NCBI RefSeq assembly: GCF_051020955.1
Contig: NW_027476094.1
Location: 124,001 to 188,000 of the forward strand
From: Megalopta genalis
Taxonomy: Eukaryota; Arthropoda; Insecta; Hymenoptera; Halictidae
Length of the DNA stretch: 64,000 bases
Reading direction: 5' to 3'
Position numbers and translations under genes: made by a program. The notes under the pieces were generated by a model, which saw nothing but the letters and a program-made list of their open reading frames with translations, had not been told where the DNA came from and ran no database searches. Shown here piece after piece: positions 29,711 through 40,189 of the stretch. Positions within the stretch are counted from its first letter, which is position 1; every line of letters starts with the position of its first letter.

Positions 29711-32149
29711 TGATTTAGCTTCAAATCAATGCGAAGTAGAAGACTCATCTTTGAATCCATGCGAAACAAATGGTTTAGCTTCAAATACTTGTGATATACA
29801 TGATTTACATTCAACAGCAAGCGAAACAAACGAGTTAGAAACAAATCCATGCGAAACACATGATTTAGCTACAAATCAATGCGAAGTAGAAGGCTTAGCT
29901 TCAAATCCATGGGAATCAAATGGTTTAGCTTCAAATACTTGGGTTATACATGATTCAGCTTCAACTGCATGCGAAACAAACGAGTGAGCATCAAATCCAA
30001 GAGAAACGCATGATCTATATTCAAATCAATGCGAAGTAGAAGGCTTAGTTTCAAATAAATGCGAAACAAATGGTTTAGGTTCAAATACCTGTGAAATACA
30101 TAATTTAGCTTCAACTGCATGCGAAACAAACGAGTTAGATTCAAATCCATGCGAAACGCATGATTTAGCTTCAAATGAATGCGAAGTAGAAGGGTTATCT
30201 TCGAATCCATGCGAAACACATGATTTAGCTTCAATTCAATGCGAAGTAGAAGGCTTATTTTAGAATCCATGCGAAACAAATGGTTTAGCTTCAAATACTT
30301 ATGATATACATGATTTACATTCAACAGCATGCGAAACAAACGAGTTAGAATCGAATCCATGCGAAACACATGATTTAGCATCAAATCAATGCGAAGTAGA
30401 AGGGTTATCTTCGAATCCACGCGAAACAAATGGTTTAGCTTCATACACCTGTGATATACATGATTTGGCTTCAACTGCATGCGAAACAAACGTGTTAGCA
30501 TAAAATCCAAGAGAAACGCATGATTTATTTTCAAATCAATGCGAAGTAGAAGGCTTAGCTTCAAATCCATGCAAAACAATTGGTTTAGCTTCAAATACTT
30601 GTGGTATACGTGATTTACATTCAACAGCAAGCGAAACAAACGAGTTAGAATCAAATCCATGCGAAACGAATGGTTTAGCTTCAAATACATGTGATATACA
30701 TGATTTAGCTTCAAATGTATGCGAAACAACCGAGTTAGATTCAAAACCATGCGAAACCCATGATTTAGCTTCAAATCAATGCGAAGTAGAAGGCTGATCT
30801 TCGAATCCATGCGAAACATATGGTTTAACTTCAAATCAATGCGAAGTAGAAGGCTGCTCTTCGAATCCACACGATACAGATCGTTTAGCTTCAAATACTT
30901 GTAATATACATGATTTATCTTCAACATCATGCGAAACAAACGTGTTTGCATCAAATCCAAGAGGAACGGATGATTTATCTTCAAATCAATGCGAAGTAGA
31001 AGGCTTAGCTTCAAATCCATGCGAAACAAATGGTTTAGCTTCAAATACTTGTGGTATACATGATTTAGCTTCAACTGCATGCGAAACAACCGAGTTAGAT
31101 TCAAAACCATGCGAAACACATGATTTAGCTACAAATCAATGCGAGGTAGAAGGCTGATCTTCGTATCCATGCGAAACAAATGGTTTAGCTTCAAATACCT
31201 GTGAAATACATGATTTAGCTTCAACTGCATGCGAAACAAACGAGTTAGATACAAATCCATGCGAAACACATGATTTAGCTTCAAATGAATGCGAAGTAGA
31301 AGGGTTATCTTCGAATCCATGCGAAACAAATGGTTTAGCTTCGTACACCTGCGATATACATGATTTAGCTTCAACTGCATACGAAAGAAACGAGTTAGCT
31401 TCAAATCCATGCGAAACATATGATTTAACTTCAAATCAATGCGAAGTAAAAGGCTGCTATTCGAATCCACACGAAACATATGCTTTAGCTTCAAATAATT
31501 GTAATATACATGATTTAGCTTCAACATTATGCGAAACAAACGTGTTAGCTTCAAATCCATGCGAAACATATGATTTAACTTTACGTCAATGCGAAGTAAA
31601 AGGCTGCTCTTCGAATCCACACGAAACAGATGGTTTAGCTTCAAATACTTGTGATATACATGATTTAGCTTCAACAGCATGCGAAACAAACGAGTTAGAT
31701 TCAAATCCATGCAAAACACATGATTTAGCTTCAAATGAATGCGAAGTAGAAGGGTTATCTTCGAATCCATGCGAAACAAATGGTTTAGCTTCATACACCT
31801 GTGATATACATGATTTAGCTTCAACTGCATGCGAAACAAACGTGTTAGCTTCAAATCCATGCGAAACACATGATTTAGCTTCAATTCAATGCGAAGTAGA
31901 AGGCTTATTTTAGAATCCATGCGAAACAAATGGTTTAGCTTCAAATACTTATGATATACATGATTTACATTCAACAGCAAGCGAAACAAACGAGTTAGAA
32001 TCGAATCCATGCGAAACACATGATTTAGCATCAAATCAATGCGAAGTAGAAGGGTTATCTTCGAATCCATGCGAAACAAATGGTTTAGCTTCAGATACTT
32101 GTGATATACATGATTTACATTCAACAGCAAGCGAAACAAACGAGTTAGT

Positions 32150-33453
32150 TTCAAAACCATGCGAAACACATGATTCAGCTTCGAATTCTCGCGAAACACA
32201 TTATTTATCTTCAAGTGTATGCGAAACACATGATTCAGCTTCGAATTCATGCGAAACACCTTACTTAGCTTCAAATCCATGCGAAATACATGATTTAGCT
32301 TCAAATGCATACGAAACAAACGATTTAGATTCAAATTCATTTCAAACACATGAACTAGTTTCAAATTCATACGAAACAAACGATTTAGCTTCAAATTCAT
32401 GCGAGACACATGATTTGGCTTCGAATTCATGCCAAACGAGTGTTTTAGCTTCAAATTCAATCAGAACACACGTTTTAGCTTCGAATTCATGCGAAACAAA
32501 TTATTTATCTTCAAATCTAGGCGAAATACATGATTTAGCTTCAAATTCATACGAAACATATGAATTAGCTTCAAATTCATGCGAAGCACACGATCTAGCT
32601 TCAAATTCATGCGAAACGCGTGTTTCAGCTTCAAATTCATTCGAAACAAACGACTTAGCTTCAACTTCATACGAAACATATGAATTAGCTTCCGATTCAT
32701 GCGAGACACATGATTTAGCTTCAAATTCATGCGAGAGACATGATTTAGCTTCAAATTCATGGAATACACATGGCTTAGCTTCAAATGCATACGAAACAAA
32801 CGCTTTAGCCTCAAATTCATTCGAGACACATGATTTAGCTTCAAATTCATACGAATCACGTGATTTAGCTTCAAATTCATTCGAAACACATGATTCAGCT
32901 TCGAACTCATGCGAAACACATTATCTAGCTTAAAATCCATGCGAAATACATGACTTAGCTTCAAATGCATACGAAACAAACGATTTAGCGTCAAATTCAT
33001 AGGAAACATATGAATTAGCTTCAAGTTCGTGCGAGGCACTTGATTTAGCTTCAAATTCATGGGATGCACATGACTTAGCTTCAAATGTATACGAAACGAA
33101 CGATTTAGATTCAGATTCATTCGAAAGGCATGAATTAGCTCCAAATTCATGCGAGACACATGATTTAGCGTCAAATTCTTGCGAAACACGTGATTTAGCT
33201 TGAAACCCATTTGAAACACATGATTCAGCTTCGAGTTCATGCGAAACACAGTATTTATCTTCAAATCCATGCGAAATACATGATTTAGCTTCAAATGCAT
33301 ACGACACAAACGATTTAGGTTCAAATTCATACGAAACATATGAATTAGCTTCATATTCATGCGAAGCACATGACTTAGCTTCAAATTCATGGTATACACA
33401 TGACTTAGCTTCAAATGCATACGAAACAAACGATTTAGCGTCAAATTGATAGG
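32150..33453. repeat. Diverged right edge of the 30-bp array with a different higher-order period
   Basis: Here the five-type order is lost. Monomers are mostly variants of GAAACACATGATTTAGCTTC followed by AAATTCATGC, and single-site changes are more common than in the array body. Marker monomers (CAAATGCATAC following a GAAATACATGA start) recur at 32,283, 32,943 and 33,273. The last two lie 330 bp apart, suggesting an 11-monomer unit. Higher divergence at an array margin fits the usual view that exchange homogenises the centre more than the edges. Confidence 0.7.
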
Positions 33454-33611
33454 AATCATATGACCATGAAACATATCGACCATGTGCTTTGGTGCGATCG
33501 GAAAGATCTCTTCAACACGGAGCGGGTTGCAGGCCCATACCCTAGCCGATTTGAAGGATCCCAAGCACGTGGCCCTCCGCCATAAAACCCTCGCTCATCA
33601 ATCCTCAACAG
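33454..33611. other. Unique linker between two arrays
   Basis: About 158 bp of non-repetitive, GC-richer sequence lies between the 30-bp array and the ACGTT array. On the minus strand an open frame begins in this linker (first ATG at 33,483) and runs without a stop into the array edge to 32,461. On the plus strand a short frame starts at 33,482 and enters the second array. Neither shows a domain I recognise, and both probably stay open by chance and by repeat phase. Confidence 0.6.
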
Positions 33612-34370
33612 CATTGATGATTTACGTTGCTTTACGTTGTGTCGCGTTGTTGCTCAAAACAGTATTACGTTGTTCTACGTTGTTATACATTGTTTTTACG
33701 TTGTTTTAAATTGTGTTTACGCTGTTTTACGTTGTTATACCTTGCTTTACATGCTTTTACGTTGTTATGCATTGTTTTACTTTGTTTCGCATGATGATTT
33801 ACGTTGTTTTACGATGCATTACTTTCTTTGCATTGTTCTGCGTTGTTGCTTAAAACGGTATTACGTTGTTTGATGTTGTTATACATTGTTTTTACGTTCT
33901 TTTATATTGTTTTACATTGCTTTGCTTTCTGTTACCCAGTTTTTCTTTGCGACGGATTGATGATTTACGTTGCTTTAGGATGCTTTACGTTCTTTGCATT
34001 GTTCCGCGTTGTTTTTTAAAACAGTATTACGTTGTTCTACGTTATTATACATTGTTTTTATGTTTTTTTTATATCTTTTTACATTACGTTCACATTACGT
34101 TGTGTGTTTCTTGGTCGCATTGATGGTTTACGTAGTTTAACATTGTTTTTCTTCGTCTTGCGTTGATGATTTTCGATGATTTACTTTGTTTCACGTTGTT
34201 GCTTGAAACAGTATTACGTTGTTTCACGTTGTTATACATTGTGTTTACGTTGTTTTATATTGTTTTACATTGCTTTACGTTGTGTTACGTTGTTTCCATT
34301 TTTTTCGCATTGATGATTTACGTTGCGTTACGATGCTTTACGTTCTTTGCATTGTTCCGCGTTGTTGTAT
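33612..34370. repeat. ACGTT-rich array, left arm (T-rich strand on plus)
   Basis: This arm consists of ~10-bp subunits of the type ACGTTGTTTT and close variants. Longer-range landmarks (AACAGTATTACG or AACGGTATTACG) recur near 33,656, 33,853, 34,018 and 34,205, so the higher-order period is about 165-195 bp. It is the inverse orientation of the arm that follows. Short open frames here are cysteine-, valine- and leucine-rich repeat artefacts. Confidence 0.9.
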
Positions 34371-37338
34371 AAAACAACGAAAAAACAATGTATAACAACG
34401 TAAAACAACGTAATACTATTTCAAAGAACCTCGTGAAACAAAGTGCATAAACTTAAAACAACGTTAATCATCAATGCGACACAAAGAAAAACAACGTAAC
34501 ACAACGTAAATCAATGTAAACCAATATAAAACAACGTAAAAGCAATGTATAACAACGTAAAACAACGTAATACTGCTGCAAGTAACAACGCGGAACAATG
34601 CAAATAACGTAAAACATCCTAAAACTACGTGAATCGTCAATACGAAAAAGGTAAAATAACGTAGCACAACGTGAAGCAATGTAAACAATATAAAACAACG
34701 TAGAAACAATATAAAACAACGTAAAAAATGTGTAACAACGTAAAACGAAGTACTACTATTTTAAAAGATCATGTGAGACAACGGAAAACTACGTAGAGCA
34801 ACTTAAAACAATATAAAACAACGTAAAAACAATATGTAGCAACGAAGAACAACGTAATACTGTTTTAAGCAACAATGTGAGACAACGTAAGACAACGTAA
34901 AATGGTGTAAAAACAAATTAATACACGGTAAAGCAACGTAAATCATCAACTGGAAACAAAGACAAACAATGTAACAAAACGCAAAGCAGTGTAAAACAAT
35001 ATTAAACAACGTACAAACAATGTAAAACAACGTAATAATGTTTTAAACAACAACGTAAGACAACGTAAATCATCAATGCGAAACAAGGAAAGACAACGTT
35101 AAACTATGTAAATCTTCAACGCTAAACAAAGTAAAACAACGTAACGCAACGTAAAGCAATGTAAAACAATATAAAACAACGAAACAAAACTGTATAACAA
35201 CGTAGAACAACGTAATACTGTTTTAAACGACAACGTGAGACAACGTAAAACAACGTAAAGCAAGGGAAAACAACATAAAGACACGTAAAAACAATATGTT
35301 GTAAAACAACGTAGCACAACGTAAAGAAATGTAAAACAATATAAAGCGACGAAAAACAATGTATAACAACCTACAACAACGTAGTACTGTTTTAAACAAC
35401 AACGTGAGTCAACGTAGGACAAGGTAAAGCAAGGTAAAACAACGTAAAACAATGTAAATCATCAATGTGGCACAAAGGAAAACAACGTAACACAATGTAA
35501 ATCAATGTAAAACAACAAAAAAGAACGTAAAAACAATGTATAACAACGTAAAACAACGTAATACTGTTTTAAATAACAACGCAGACCAAAGCAAGGGACG
35601 TAAAGCATCGTAAAACAACGTAAATCGTCAATGTGAAACAAAGTAAAACAACGTAACACAATGTGAAGCAATGTAAGACAATATAAAACAACGTAAAAAC
35701 AATGTATAACAACGTAAAACAACGTAATACTGTATTAGAGAACCAACTGTAGCAAAGTACATCAACGTAAAACAACGTTAATCATCAATGCGACACAAAG
35801 AAAAACAAAATATCACAACGTAAATTGATGTAAAATAATATAAAACAAAGTAAAAACAATGTTTAACAACGCAAAACAAGGTATTACTGTTTTAAACAAC
35901 AACGCGGAACAAAAAAAAGGACGTAAAGCATCGTAAAACAACGTAAATCATCAATGCAAGACAAAGAAAAACATCGCAACACAACATAAAGCAAAGTAAA
36001 ACAATATCAAACGACGTATAAACATTGTATAACAACGTAAAACAACGTAATACTATTTAAAAAAAGAATCGCGAAACAAAGTACATCAACGTAAAACATC
36101 ATTAATCATCAATGCGACACAAAGAAAAACAACACAACACAACGTAAATCAATGTAAAATAATATAAAACAATGTAAAGACAATGTATAACAACGTAAAA
36201 GAACGTAATACAGTTTTAAACAACAATGCGGAACAATGCAAAGTGCGAAAAACATCGTAAAACATCGTTAATCATCAATGCGAAAAAATGGATAACAACG
36301 TAACACAACGTAAAGCAATGTCAAACAATATAAAACAACGTAAAAACAATGTGTAACAACGTAAAACAACGTAATACTATTTTAAAAAACCACGCGAAAG
36401 ACAGTGCATCAACTTAAAACATCGTTAATCATCAATGTGGCACAAAGGAAAACTACGTCATACAACTTAAATCAATGTAAAACAACATAAAGCAACGTAA
36501 AAGCAATGTATAACAACGTGGAACAACGTAATACTGTTTTAAACAACAACGTGAGACAACGTAAGACAACGTAAAGCAAGGGAAAACAACATAAAGACAC
36601 GTAAGGTAAAGTAAAATAACGTAAATACACGTGAATCAAAGTAAATCATCAATTCGTGACAAAGTAAAACAACTTAACACAACGTAAAGCAACGTAAAAC
36701 GATATAAAACAACGTAAAAACAATGCATAACAATGCAGATCAACATAGTACTGTGATAAACAACAACGTGAAGCAACGTAAAACAACGTAAAGCAAGGAA
36801 AAAGAAAGTAAAACAACGTAAAAACAATGTAAAACTACGTAATAACGTTTATACAACAACGTAAGACAACGTGAGTCATCAATGCGAAACAAGGAAAGAC
36901 AACGTTAAACTATCTCAATCTTCAACGCTAAACAAAGTAAAACAACGTAACGCAACGTAAAGCAATGTAAAACAATATAAAACAACGAAACAACACTGTA
37001 TAACAACGTAGAACAACGTAATACTGTTTTAAACGACAACGTGATACAACGTAAAACAACGTAAAGCAAGGGAAAAGAACGTAAAGCAACGAAAAAACAA
37101 AGTAAAACAACGCGTAAAATAATTTAAATCATCAATGCGTGACAAAGTAAAGCAACTTGATGCAACGTAAAGCAACGTAAAACAATATAAAACAACCTAA
37201 AAACAAAGCATAACAACGCAGAAGAACATAAAACTGTTATAAACAACAACGTGAGACAAGGTGAAATAACGTAAAGCAAGGTAAAACACGTAAAACAACA
37301 TAAATGATGAATGCGAAACGAAGTGAAACAACGTAAAG
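34371..37338. repeat. ACGTT-rich array, right arm (A-rich strand on plus, inverted relative to the left arm)
   Basis: Subunits are about 10 bp, typically AAAACAACGT. The landmark TAATACTGTTTT or TAATACTATTTT recurs near 35,213, 35,381, 35,564, 35,726, 35,885, 36,048, 36,207, 36,370 and 36,527. This gives a higher-order unit of about 157-183 bp, close to sixteen 10-bp subunits. In the stretch 36,048-36,527 TACTATTT and TACTGTTT or TACAGTTTT versions alternate, so a dimer of ~320 bp is visible there. The sequence is unrelated to the 30-bp array apart from shared A-richness. Confidence 0.9.
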
Positions 37339-37962
37339 ATGGAGGTTGGAAAGGTGGAGGGAGGTAACAGGTGGAGGTAGAGATAGAGATAGAGGTACAT
37401 ACGTAGCGGTAGAGGTACAGGTACATGCGTAGAGGTAGCATTTGAGGTAAATGCGTCGAGGTAGAGTTAGAGGTACATGCGTAGAGGTAGAGGTAGAGGT
37501 ACAGGCGTAGAGGTAGAGGTAGTGGTACAGGGGTAGAAGTAGAGGTATATGTACAGACGTAGAGGTAGAAGTAGAGCTAGAGGGAGAATTGCAGGCGTAG
37601 ATATAGAGGTAGAGGTAGAGGTTCATGCGTAGAGGAAGAGGTAGAGGTTCAAGCGTAGAGGTAAGGGTAGAGGTAGAGGTAGTGGGACAGACGTAGAGGT
37701 AGAAGTCGAGTTGTAAGCGTAAATGTAGAGGTAGAGGTAGAGGTGGAGGCACATGCGTAGAGGTAGAGGTTGAGGTAGAGTTAGAGGTGGCGGCACATGC
37801 GTAGAGGTAGAAGTTGAGGTGGAGGTACATGCGTAGTGGTAGAGGTAGTGGTGGAGATAGAGGTAGAGGTAGATGTACAGGCGTTGAGGTAGTGGTAGAG
37901 GTACCTGGCGCAAGGGTAGAGGTAGAGGTAGAGGTAGAGGTACAGGCGTAGGGGTAGAGGGG
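37339..37962. repeat. GTAGAG-type minisatellite
   Basis: Runs of GTAGAG and GTAGAGGTAGAGGTAC alternate with ACATGCGTAGAGGT or ACAGGCGTAGAGGT. The basic step is 6 bp and the larger unit is irregular, roughly 24-45 bp. The plus strand is strongly purine-rich. The minus-strand open frame of 245 codons (threonine, serine, leucine and proline repeats) is an artefact of the 6-bp period. Confidence 0.9.
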
Positions 37963-38264
37963 ATGTACGGACACTTTTTAATGCGTGGAAAATGTAATGA
38001 CATTGAAACGTTAAGAGGCTCAATTTAGCAGACAATCGCCGAAACAATATTTTCATAAATTAAAATTGGTTGAAATGGTAAAGAGAAATTTAAAACAGAA
38101 ACCATACCTTTTTAACTTTTTTTATTTGAGTGATTAAATTATGTATAACATGTCATAAAAGGAATCCAATTGTTATTTCAATCTATTGGTTAACTCTATA
38201 AAGAAATAATTGTACCGTACGAAGAAATAATTGCGTAATTATGAAGAAATAATTGCGCATGAGG
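37963..38264. other. AT-rich spacer, nothing recognised
   Basis: Unique AT-rich sequence after the GTAGAG repeats. Repeated GAAGAAATAATTGCG near 38,220-38,260 is the only structure seen. No convincing frame was found. Confidence 0.5.
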
Positions 38265-38265
38265 T

Positions 38266-38532
38266 ACAGTAAATTCTCTCCAATTGTCCCTCAGCTTCGA
38301 AATGAAAATGGACAATTTAGGAAGAGGAGATACGATTATTCGAGCATCGTGGCTCGTTTTTATAGTAAACAATTGTAAAAACAAGCCACAAGATCTTTTA
38401 TTACTCGTGTTTAATAATCGTAATAATCGAAATTAATAATCGTAATAATTATCGTATTTAATAATCATATCTCCTCTCCCAAATTGCCCATTTTTGTGCA
38501 TAATCTGTGCGTCAATTAGGTAGAATTTACTA
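38266..38532. mobile_element. Probable MITE with long imperfect terminal inverted repeats
   Basis: The left end (CAGTAAATTCTCTCCAATTG, then AAAATGGACAATTTAGGAAG and GAGGAGATACGATTATT) is matched in inverted orientation by the right end (AATAATCATATCTCC, CTCCCAAATTGCCCATTTT, then AGAATTTACT). The arms are about 80-100 bp with an AT-rich middle containing AATAATCG repeats. No coding capacity is present. The exact ends and target duplication are uncertain. Confidence 0.6.
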
Positions 38533-38862
38533 CAGTTTCGACTAATAAATGTACAATCCTATATTCCACGGTCGGCTAATAGCAAACCCGGAATCAAGGA
38601 CGCATTTCCCAGAATCCTCTTAACGAAGGAAGCGGAACCCTTCCGGAGGTGGAAATTTCCACGGTGGCCTGGATCCTCGGAGCGAGGGTGGTGCGAGAAG
38701 GGGCTGGGCGAAGGGGACGGAGACAGCAATCCGCGAAGGAGGACGCGAAAAGCGATGGGAAAACGTGGCGTCGTACGCGAGTACCGAGGATTGGTCGAAG
38801 AAGATGGGCGAGCGAGATCGCGAGGGTGGGAGATGTGGAAAGAAGATAAAAGTAAGACTTAC

Positions 38863-39057
38863 CCTTGCCAGAGTTCCGCTTCCTCGCCCGTGTTTCCATG
38901 ACGTTGACCCGAGAGGTTCCTCCGTCGTCGACGAAGAGAACGACGCCCCGCGCCACGCCGCCCGGCGGCGTCGTCCCGCTGACGTTCGTACTCGCCGCCG
39001 ACGCGCGAATACGTGCCTCGATCGCGTGTGTCGTAGCCTCATACCAGACCTCCCGCT
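38863..39057 (-). CDS. Possible internal coding exon, unknown protein
   Basis: A 195-bp open segment on the minus strand is bounded by a good 3' splice site (TGTCTGTTCGCAG just upstream of 39,057) and a good 5' splice site (CAAGG followed by GTAAGTC just below 38,863). It starts and ends in the same phase (65 codons, symmetric 1-1). The conceptual peptide begins REVWYEATTHAIEAR and includes GVVLFVDDGGTSRVNVMETR, which reads like ordinary protein rather than a repeat. The surrounding 38,600-39,060 is a GC- and CpG-rich island in AT-rich DNA. I do not recognise the family and no partner exons were identified, so the rest of the gene would lie elsewhere, possibly across the arrays. Plus-strand frames in the same island are also open, which GC-rich DNA does by chance, so this stays tentative. 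Confidence 0.4.
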
Positions 39058-39059
39058 CT

Positions 39060-39940
39060 GCGAACAGACATTTTTCTCCATTCAGGGAATGATTTGTATC
39101 GTAATCCCCTCTCCCCCCACGAGCATCGAACCTATCTTAATTGAATCTATAGTCCGGGCGCGCTCGAATGAGCTATGAATTTACGTGGAAAAGGATCACT
39201 CGTCGGAAACGGCTTCTTATCTTAGCTTGTAATGATGTTGATAACGGAGAAAATTTACTTTGGCGAGTTTCTCGATTTTCATTACCCGTAGAACTCCGTT
39301 TTTGCGAGCTCGACGGCAGGCTATAGAATCTGCGCAGGGTGGTGGGGCCAGTTACTGAGTGCTAGTAAATTACTTTGTTTTTTGTTTATATTCGAACGTA
39401 ATTAACTTCTTTTTTTTATTAAGCTGTGTAACACCCTACGGGTTTATTAACAACATATTTTGTAATATATTATTACAAAATTAATATCACGTGTACAATA
39501 TATTGTACAATATTATTACATATTACTTTGGATATATGAAACTTGTCAAGTATTGTATCTAACGCTCAAGGATAACAATTAACTTCATGTTTGTCGAATA
39601 AGGTATATCACATTTTTGTATTTAAATTGAAATTGATTGTTTATTTGTTAAAATAAAACATGCAAAAGACAAAAGTTCTTAAAATACGGAAATTGTTTGA
39701 ATTTTTAGTACTGAATTAGCGAGACCTCCTGTCAAGAGCTTGCGAAAAAGCTTAACAAAATGGCGTACGAATGAAGATCAATGTTCGGTAAAATAAATCG
39801 TTGCAGTCCCTTTGAAAGGTGTAAGTTATTGTAATTGTACTGTATATGTTTGATTTTCTTCATATTTTGTTTAAATACTTCTATGAATTACAAATATGAT
39901 ATAAATATCGAAGTATATATCCTTCTTTAAACAGTTAGTT
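39060..39940. other. Intergenic AT-rich sequence, nothing recognised
   Basis: Unique sequence including poly-T (39,410) and AT-rich palindromic stretches such as the ATATATTGT/ACAATATAT region near 39,500. No frame, RNA gene or element end could be supported. Confidence 0.5.
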
Positions 39941-39947
39941 GTCTTCG

Positions 39948-40185
39948 ACAAGTATACTCGTCATGAAGAAATGGCCATAATCTATGTTACGACGAGTATA
40001 CTCGTTACGAAGAAATAGCAAAAATTTATGTCACGACGAGTATACTCGTCACGAAGAAATAGCAAGAATTTATGTCACGATGAGTACGTTTGTCATGAAG
40101 GAATCACAAAAATTCATGTTACGACGAGTATACTCGCCATAAAGAAATAACAAGAATTTAGGTTACGAGTATACTCGTCACAAAC
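39948..40185. repeat. 44-bp minisatellite with a 16-bp perfect palindrome
   Basis: About five and a half units of 44 bp; unit landmarks fall at 39,992, 40,036, 40,080 and 40,124, then 40,165 after a 3-bp loss. Intact units contain GACGAGTATACTCGTC, a perfect palindrome, followed by ACGAAGAAATAGCAA and a short AT-rich tail. The unit starting at 40,080 is more degenerate (GATGAGTACGTTTGTC). The outer copies have single mismatches in the palindrome. Confidence 0.9.
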
Positions 40186-40189
40186 AAGT

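Larger units (their letters stand above)
1..33453. repeat. Giant 30-bp tandem array with 150-bp higher-order repeat
   Basis: The sequence repeats every 30 bp over the whole stretch and is cut by the window's left edge. Most monomers fall into five types in fixed order. Read in the plus frame these would be ETHDLASNQC, EVEGLASNPC, ETNGLASNTC, DIHDLASTAC and ETNELASNPC, giving a 150-bp unit of about 220 copies. The most constant core is TTTAGCTTCAAAT. Recurrent monomer variants carry 1-bp deletions (for example near 940, 1,590, 7,270 and 8,395), so reading frames shift often. In-frame stops such as the TGA in AAGGCTGATCTTCG recur in many copies, meaning they have been spread by homogenisation. 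The long open frames on the minus strand (up to 450 codons) follow from a period divisible by three and are not treated as genes. This is best described as a satellite or large minisatellite; a transcribed non-coding role cannot be excluded. Confidence 0.95.

Noticed and set aside
1..33453. Long open frames on the minus strand (up to 450 codons) and 60-170-codon frames on the plus strand as repeat-protein genes
   Set aside because: A 30-bp period keeps several frames open by itself. Many monomers share in-frame stops or 1-bp deletions that have been spread through the array, which is not expected if a protein were under selection.
1..33453. CRISPR-like array because of regular short repeats
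   Set aside because: Repeats are continuous with no unique spacers, the DNA is eukaryotic in character, and no cas-like genes are present.
33612..37338. Cysteine/valine/leucine-rich small membrane proteins in the ACGTT array
   Set aside because: The frames are translations of short TTTACGTTG-type repeats and exist in both arms, both strands and several frames.
37237..37974. Threonine/serine- and proline-rich 245-residue mucin-like protein on the minus strand
   Set aside because: It is the direct translation of the GTAGAG minisatellite, with overlapping open frames of the same kind.
38620..39178. Long plus- and minus-strand arginine-rich frames in the GC island
   Set aside because: Arginine- and proline-rich frames on all sides are typical shadows in GC-rich DNA. 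Only the segment bounded by splice sites was kept, at low confidence.
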